A DNA stretch of 9,997 bases from an uncultured Actinomyces sp. (GTDB taxonomy: Bacteria > Actinomycetota > Actinomycetes > Actinomycetales > Actinomycetaceae). The DNA is taken from contig CALHID010000004.1 in the NCBI GenBank assembly GCA_938030835.1, positions 1 to 9,997 of the forward strand, read 5' to 3'. Positions 6,886-9,997 of this stretch are shown here, piece by piece. How positions within the stretch are numbered: the stretch's first letter is position 1; every line of letters starts with the position of its first letter. A model generated the notes under the pieces. The model did no database searches and had not been told where the DNA came from. It was given only the letters and a program-made list of their open reading frames with translations. The translations under genes and the position numbers were made by a program.

Positions 6886-7350
6886 ATGGCAGAAGAAATC
6901 GAAGAAACTACCCAATCTGTGCCCGCTGCTTCGGGCCCCTCAAACCCCTTGTACCTCGAACGCACCGGGGTCCGCCAGTACGTTGCGCGTAATGCACGAG
7001 GCGCTGAGGTCTTGGTAGGGGATGGACCGGGACGCTTTAGCCCCGGAGATCTTCTCAAACTTGCGCTCGCAGGATGTAACGCGATGTCCTCCGATGCGCG
7101 TTTTGCTGCGGTTCTGGGCGACGATTTTGCTCAGATTGCCGGAGTTTCAGCCGAGTACGACGAGGCCGAAGACCGCTTCACCTCGATGGAAATCGAGCTC
7201 CTTCAAGATCTCTCAGCGCTCAGTGAGGAAGAGACTGCCTCACTTCTTCGGCGTGCCGAGGCCGCAATTGAGCGTCGCTGCACGATCGCACACACGGTTT
7301 CTCACCCGCTCCCGCACACTCTGCACATCGCTTCGGAGCAGGTTCGCTAA
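6886..7350 (+). CDS. OsmC family peroxiredoxin-like protein
   Basis: The 154-residue product matches the OsmC/Ohr family, small cytosolic thiol peroxidases that reduce organic hydroperoxides. Both redox cysteines are present: C64 in LALAGCNAM, at the start of the central helix, and C132 in ERRCTIAHTV. The N-terminal part (VRQYVARNARGAEVLVGDG, about 29-47) is the strand region preceding the FSPGDLLKLAL helix. The first 20 residues or so are acidic and Pro/Ala-rich and look disordered. The ATG at 6886 follows AAGGA (6875-6879) at a 6-nt spacing. The sequence is closer to general OsmC-like proteins than to a clearly assignable Ohr, so I give no symbol. No OhrR-like regulator is nearby. A large dyad begins 18 bp after its stop. 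Confidence 0.9.
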   Translation: MAEEIEETTQSVPAASGPSNPLYLERTGVRQYVARNARGAEVLVGDGPGRFSPGDLLKLALAGCNAMSSDARFAAVLGDDFAQIAGVSAEYDEAEDRFTSMEIELLQDLSALSEEETASLLRRAEAAIERRCTIAHTVSHPLPHTLHIASEQVR

Positions 7351-7367
7351 TTCTGAGAGTCGGTCGG

Positions 7368-7413
7368 CTTTTCGTCGGTGCCTACCACTAGGCTTGTAGG
7401 TACCGACGAAAAG
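7368..7413. repeat. 18-bp near-perfect inverted repeat between osmC-like gene and thyA
   Basis: CTTTTCGTCGGTGCCTAC (7368-7385) pairs with GTAGGTACCGACGAAAAG (7396-7413) over 18 positions with one G-T wobble (7380/7401) and a 10-nt loop, CACTAGGCTT. A smaller competing hairpin, GCCTA/TAGGC (7380-7384 with 7389-7393), uses part of the left arm. No U-tract follows on either strand, so it is not a classical intrinsic terminator. The loop contains TAGGCT (7389-7394), a possible weak -10 for thyA, so the dyad could be an operator, a U-poor terminator for the OsmC gene, or a leader structure for thyA. Confidence 0.7.
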
Positions 7414-7434
7414 AATGACCTTTGGGACAGCTGG

Positions 7435-7440
7435 AAAGGA
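7435..7440 (+). promoter_or_regulatory. Ribosome binding site that fixes the thyA start
   Basis: AAAGGA lies 6 nt before the GTG at 7447. This supports starting ThyA at NQIDRQYEDLL, where similarity to the family begins, rather than at the in-frame GTG at 7378, which lies inside the left arm of the dyad and has no such site. Confidence 0.8.
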
Positions 7441-7446
7441 ACAGCA

Positions 7447-8250
7447 GTGAACCAGATTGATCGACAGTACGAGGATCTGCTGGCGAAGATCATGCGTGAG
7501 GGTGCCGAAAAGTCCGATCGCACCGGCACGGGTACTCGCTCACTTTTTGGCGCCCAGCTGCGTTATGACCTTTCAAAAGGTTTCCCGCTGATCACGACTA
7601 AGCGCGTCCACATGAAGTCGATCATTGGTGAGCTTTTGTGGTTCTTGAGTGGTGATTCCAATGTTCACTGGCTTCAAGAAAACGGCGTGCGCATTTGGAA
7701 CGAATGGGCCGATGAAAATGGTGATCTCGGGCCAGTTTATGGTGTCCAGTGGCGACGCTGGAATGCCGGTGATGGTCGTGAAATCGACCAGATTTCCCAA
7801 GTTTTGGAAACGTTAAAGACGAACCCCGATTCTCGCCGAATGATTGTGTCTGCTTGGAATGTCGGAGACTTGCCGAAGATGGCTCTGGAACCGTGTCACG
7901 CATTCTTCCAACTGTATGTTGCTGATGGACGTCTCTCGCTTCAGCTCTACCAGCGCAGTGCAGATATGTTCCTTGGCGTTCCTTTCAATATCGCCTCCTA
8001 CTCGCTGCTCACTCATATGTTTGCCCAACAAGCTGGCCTTGAGGTGGGGGACTTTATCTGGACTGGCGGCGACTGCCACATCTATTCCAACCACGTGGAG
8101 CAGGTTACTGAGCAACTCTCGCGTGAACCCTATCCCTTCCCAACTTTGAAGCTCCGTAAGGCTGATTCGATGTTCTCTTACGGCTTTGATGATGTTGAGA
8201 TTGTCGGTTATGAGCATCATCCGACGATCAAGGCGCCGGTGGCCGTGTGA
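7447..8250 (+). CDS. thyA: Thymidylate synthase
   Basis: The 267-residue product catalyses reductive methylation of dUMP to dTMP using methylene-tetrahydrofolate, releasing dihydrofolate. Its length matches the Escherichia coli type (264 residues). All hallmark motifs are intact: the phosphate-binding Arg in DRTGTGT (R25), the catalytic cysteine C150 in LEPCHAFFQ, the QRSADMFLGVPFN block (169-181) with the dUMP-binding Asn, GDCHIYSNHVEQ (208-219) with His211 and Tyr213, and the conserved terminus IKAPVAV. It starts at a GTG with AAAGGA 6 nt upstream. The stop overlaps the folA start by 4 bp, giving a coupled thyA-folA pair in which FolA recycles the dihydrofolate ThyA makes. The large dyad upstream may affect its expression. 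Identification is secure. Confidence 0.98.
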   Translation: MNQIDRQYEDLLAKIMREGAEKSDRTGTGTRSLFGAQLRYDLSKGFPLITTKRVHMKSIIGELLWFLSGDSNVHWLQENGVRIWNEWADENGDLGPVYGVQWRRWNAGDGREIDQISQVLETLKTNPDSRRMIVSAWNVGDLPKMALEPCHAFFQLYVADGRLSLQLYQRSADMFLGVPFNIASYSLLTHMFAQQAGLEVGDFIWTGGDCHIYSNHVEQVTEQLSREPYPFPTLKLRKADSMFSYGFDDVEIVGYEHHPTIKAPVAV

Positions 8251-8852
8251 GTGTCGTGGAGGCAACATCCTTCGCATCGACTCCTTCTATGGAGACGGTA
8301 ACAGGGGGAAAGGTCCCCGTTGCTTCGATTTGGGCCCAGACAGAAGATGGGTTTTTAGGCTCCGGCAAAGACCTGCTCTGGCGGGTTCCCGACGACTTTG
8401 CTCACTTTAAGTCAGTGACTATGAATAGCCCGATCATTATGGGGCGTTCATCGTGGGATGCTTTGGGGCGCCCTCTTCCGGGGCGGACATCGATTGTTGT
8501 GACTCGCGACCCTAGCTTGCTTATTGACGGTGCTCAAGTCGTTCATTCGATTGACGAGGCCTTACTGTGCGGGCAAAAAGATGCTGCCTTGCGTGGAAGC
8601 GAACGAGTTTGGGTGACAGGCGGAGCACAGATCTATCGCTTGGCTATGGACGTTGTCGATGAGCTTGTTGTTTCTGTGCTCGACTTGAAGGAAGAGGCGC
8701 GGGCACGTGTTGGCTCTTGTACCAGTGGCGTGTACGCCCCTGAGATCGATCCTTCCACCTGGCAATTAGATACTGAGGCCAGTGATGCCCAGTGGCGCGG
8801 TCCTTCAGGAGATGCTCTCCGTTGGCGTATCCAGGTTTTCCGTCGGATCTAG
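8247..8852 (+). CDS. folA: Dihydrofolate reductase
   Basis: The product reduces dihydrofolate to tetrahydrofolate with NADPH. Family motifs in the 201-residue reading: VPVASIWAQ (23-31, first strand), LLWRVPDDFAHF (43-54) with the active-site acidic residue D50 and conserved W45, IIMGRSSW (63-70), RPLPGRTSIVVTRD (75-88), VWVTGGAQIY (121-130) and DELVVSVLD (138-146). I chose the GTG at 8247 because its GTGA overlaps the thyA stop, a common translational-coupling layout. GTG 8256 or ATG 8289 are possible, and none of the three has a strong ribosome binding site. With the first start the protein has about 22 residues before the fold and is longer than the usual 160-170. Ser replaces the common Thr at S69 and at S143 by eye alignment, both conservative. 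The 3' end overlaps rmuC. Confidence 0.95.
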   Translation: MSVVEATSFASTPSMETVTGGKVPVASIWAQTEDGFLGSGKDLLWRVPDDFAHFKSVTMNSPIIMGRSSWDALGRPLPGRTSIVVTRDPSLLIDGAQVVHSIDEALLCGQKDAALRGSERVWVTGGAQIYRLAMDVVDELVVSVLDLKEEARARVGSCTSGVYAPEIDPSTWQLDTEASDAQWRGPSGDALRWRIQVFRRI

Positions 8853-9997
8853 GCAAGTAGGCTTTTCAGGGCTTTTCCCCAGTTGATTTCTCTTGAATAG
8901 ATCATCGTCCAAAGAGCGTGCTTCTACTTTGACTGTATCGATGGGCTGCGTCTCAGCACTCAATCCCGATAGCTTCCGTGCACTGACCAGAGCGCGAGAT
9001 TCGAAGGAAGCTAGGAAGGAATTCCACGACTGTGAGGCGTTATTGAGTGCATTGCTCACTTTTGTTGCATGTTTCCCTAGTGTTCGAAGGCGTTCGTAGA
9101 GTTCTTGAGAAAGCTGGATAATCTCAGTGGCCTGTGAGGATAAGTTTTCCTGGCGCCATGTAAAAGAAACCGTTCGAAGAATCGCCCACATTGAAGTGGG
9201 GGAGGCAAGGACGACATTCATTTCAAGTGCATCATGCATGAGAGATGGATCGTAGCGTAGTGCGGCGGACAGGATTGATTCTGCAGGAATAAATGCAATG
9301 ACGTAGTCGGCAGAGTAGGGGAGTTCCTTCCAATATTCTTTTTTGGCCAGTTCTGTCACGTGTCTGCGAAGGGACTGCGCATGGGCGATCATGAGTTGTT
9401 CGTAAGACGACGTGGGCTTTTCCGGGGAATTTAAATCGCTCTTATCCTGTTCTTCGTCCCTGGCCTGTGCATCGAGGAAAGCGGTGAGAGGGACTTTTGA
9501 GTCAATGGGGATGCACTTGTCCTCTGGCAAAAGGATTAGCATATCGGGACGTTTTGAGCGCTGGGCAAGCGAGACCTGGGTGTTGAAGTGAACGTGTTCA
9601 AGTAGCCCTGCAGACTCAACTAAAGAACGTAATTGAGCTTCACCCCACGTACCACGCAGAGGTGAGTGCGATAAAGTTCGAGATAACTCATCAGCAGATT
9701 GACGGAGACGCTCTTCTGAAATGCGGCTCAATTGAAGCTGTTGCCCCAGCGCTGCTTGTTGGCGTTCAAGTGAGGTCACCGAAGTTTGCAGGAGCCGCAT
9801 CCCTTCGTTGATAGGCATGAGGCTTTGCATAAGGCGTTGATGATTGATGGACTCATGATGGAGCGCTTGGTTTTGTGAGTCAGTGAGGTGGGATTGGATA
9901 TCCCGTTGTTCATCGAGTCGGGCGCGTAATTCTGTTGCCTGAGTCTGTGCGCTTACAAGCTTCTCAGATAGGTCGAGGCGAGTCTGTGTCTGTCCCA
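8805..9997 (-). CDS. rmuC: RmuC family protein, 5' truncated by the window edge
   Basis: The frame is open to the right edge, so the methionine at 9830 is not necessarily the start; at least 55 further codons upstream encode a Gln/Glu/Leu-rich coiled coil, and the usual N-terminal membrane anchor would lie off-window. The conserved RmuC domain follows: SPLRGTWGEAQLRSLVE, then KRPDMLILLPEDKCIPIDSKVPLTAFLDA, VTELAKKEYWKELPYSADYVIAFIPAESIL, and SPTSMWAILRTVSFTWRQE. A second helical region and a polar tail of about 50 residues end the protein. RmuC has a nuclease-like fold and in E. coli limits recombination at short inverted repeats; its exact activity is unresolved. The last 48 bp run antisense to the folA 3' end. 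The motif SPEKPT occurs twice, in a loop after DSKVPLTAF and again in the tail. Confidence 0.92.
   Translation of the reverse strand, partial: GQTQTRLDLSEKLVSAQTQATELRARLDEQRDIQSHLTDSQNQALHHESINHQRLMQSLMPINEGMRLLQTSVTSLERQQAALGQQLQLSRISEERLRQSADELSRTLSHSPLRGTWGEAQLRSLVESAGLLEHVHFNTQVSLAQRSKRPDMLILLPEDKCIPIDSKVPLTAFLDAQARDEEQDKSDLNSPEKPTSSYEQLMIAHAQSLRRHVTELAKKEYWKELPYSADYVIAFIPAESILSAALRYDPSLMHDALEMNVVLASPTSMWAILRTVSFTWRQENLSSQATEIIQLSQELYERLRTLGKHATKVSNALNNASQSWNSFLASFESRALVSARKLSGLSAETQPIDTVKVEARSLDDDLFKRNQLGKSPEKPTCLDPTENLDTPTESIS

Noticed and set aside
7378..7446. Upstream GTG start for thyA adding 23 residues
   Set aside because: The extension lies within the dyad, is not related to ThyA, and lacks a ribosome binding site, while GTG 7447 has AAAGGA 6 nt upstream.
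1..9997. Mobile element, phage, CRISPR, toxin-antitoxin or defence island
   Set aside because: No transposase, integrase, direct-repeat array or small paired toxin genes are visible; every sizeable frame belongs to a known core family.

Overview
This is a moderate-GC actinobacterial chromosome segment made of ordinary housekeeping and conserved-hypothetical genes. Several families are typical of Actinobacteria: a PPA1309-family protein, a UPF0182 membrane protein, a PdtaS-type histidine kinase and a DUF2505 protein. The order YlbL-like protease, PPA1309, UPF0182 is also familiar from that phylum. Base composition looks moderate rather than strongly GC-rich, which would suit a member of the Actinomycetaceae, but I cannot name a genus from sequence alone. 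I see no IS element, prophage, CRISPR array, tRNA or rRNA, and coding density is very high with no gene-free stretch above about 125 bp.

Layout. The left edge cuts into a PDZ/Lon-fold (S16) YlbL-like protease on the + strand. It is convergent, with an 8-bp gap, with a PPA1309-family gene on the - strand. That gene is divergent from a 1005-residue UPF0182 membrane protein on the + strand. A perfect 14-bp hairpin then separates UPF0182 from a convergent pdtaS gene on the - strand. Divergent from pdtaS is a DUF2505 gene, followed on the + strand by an OsmC-family peroxiredoxin-like gene, then thyA and folA. The thyA and folA genes overlap by 4 bp. The right edge holds a - strand rmuC gene whose 3' end overlaps folA by 48 bp and whose 5' end lies outside the window.

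How the genes relate. ThyA and FolA form one metabolic unit: thymidylate synthase oxidises methylene-tetrahydrofolate to dihydrofolate, and dihydrofolate reductase regenerates tetrahydrofolate. PdtaS is the sensor half of a two-component system whose known partner, the ANTAR-type antiterminator PdtaR, is not in this window. OsmC is a probable peroxide-detoxifying protein, RmuC is linked to genome stability, and the YlbL-like protease is a membrane-associated quality-control or checkpoint protease in other bacteria. UPF0182, PPA1309 and DUF2505 have no settled function.

I did not find a convincing new system. The items most worth checking are non-coding: an 18-bp dyad ahead of thyA with a promoter-like element in its loop, a divergent pdtaS/DUF2505 promoter region with a likely leaderless pdtaS start and a perfect 8-bp hairpin in the DUF2505 leader, and an inverted repeat that covers the UPF0182 ribosome binding site.
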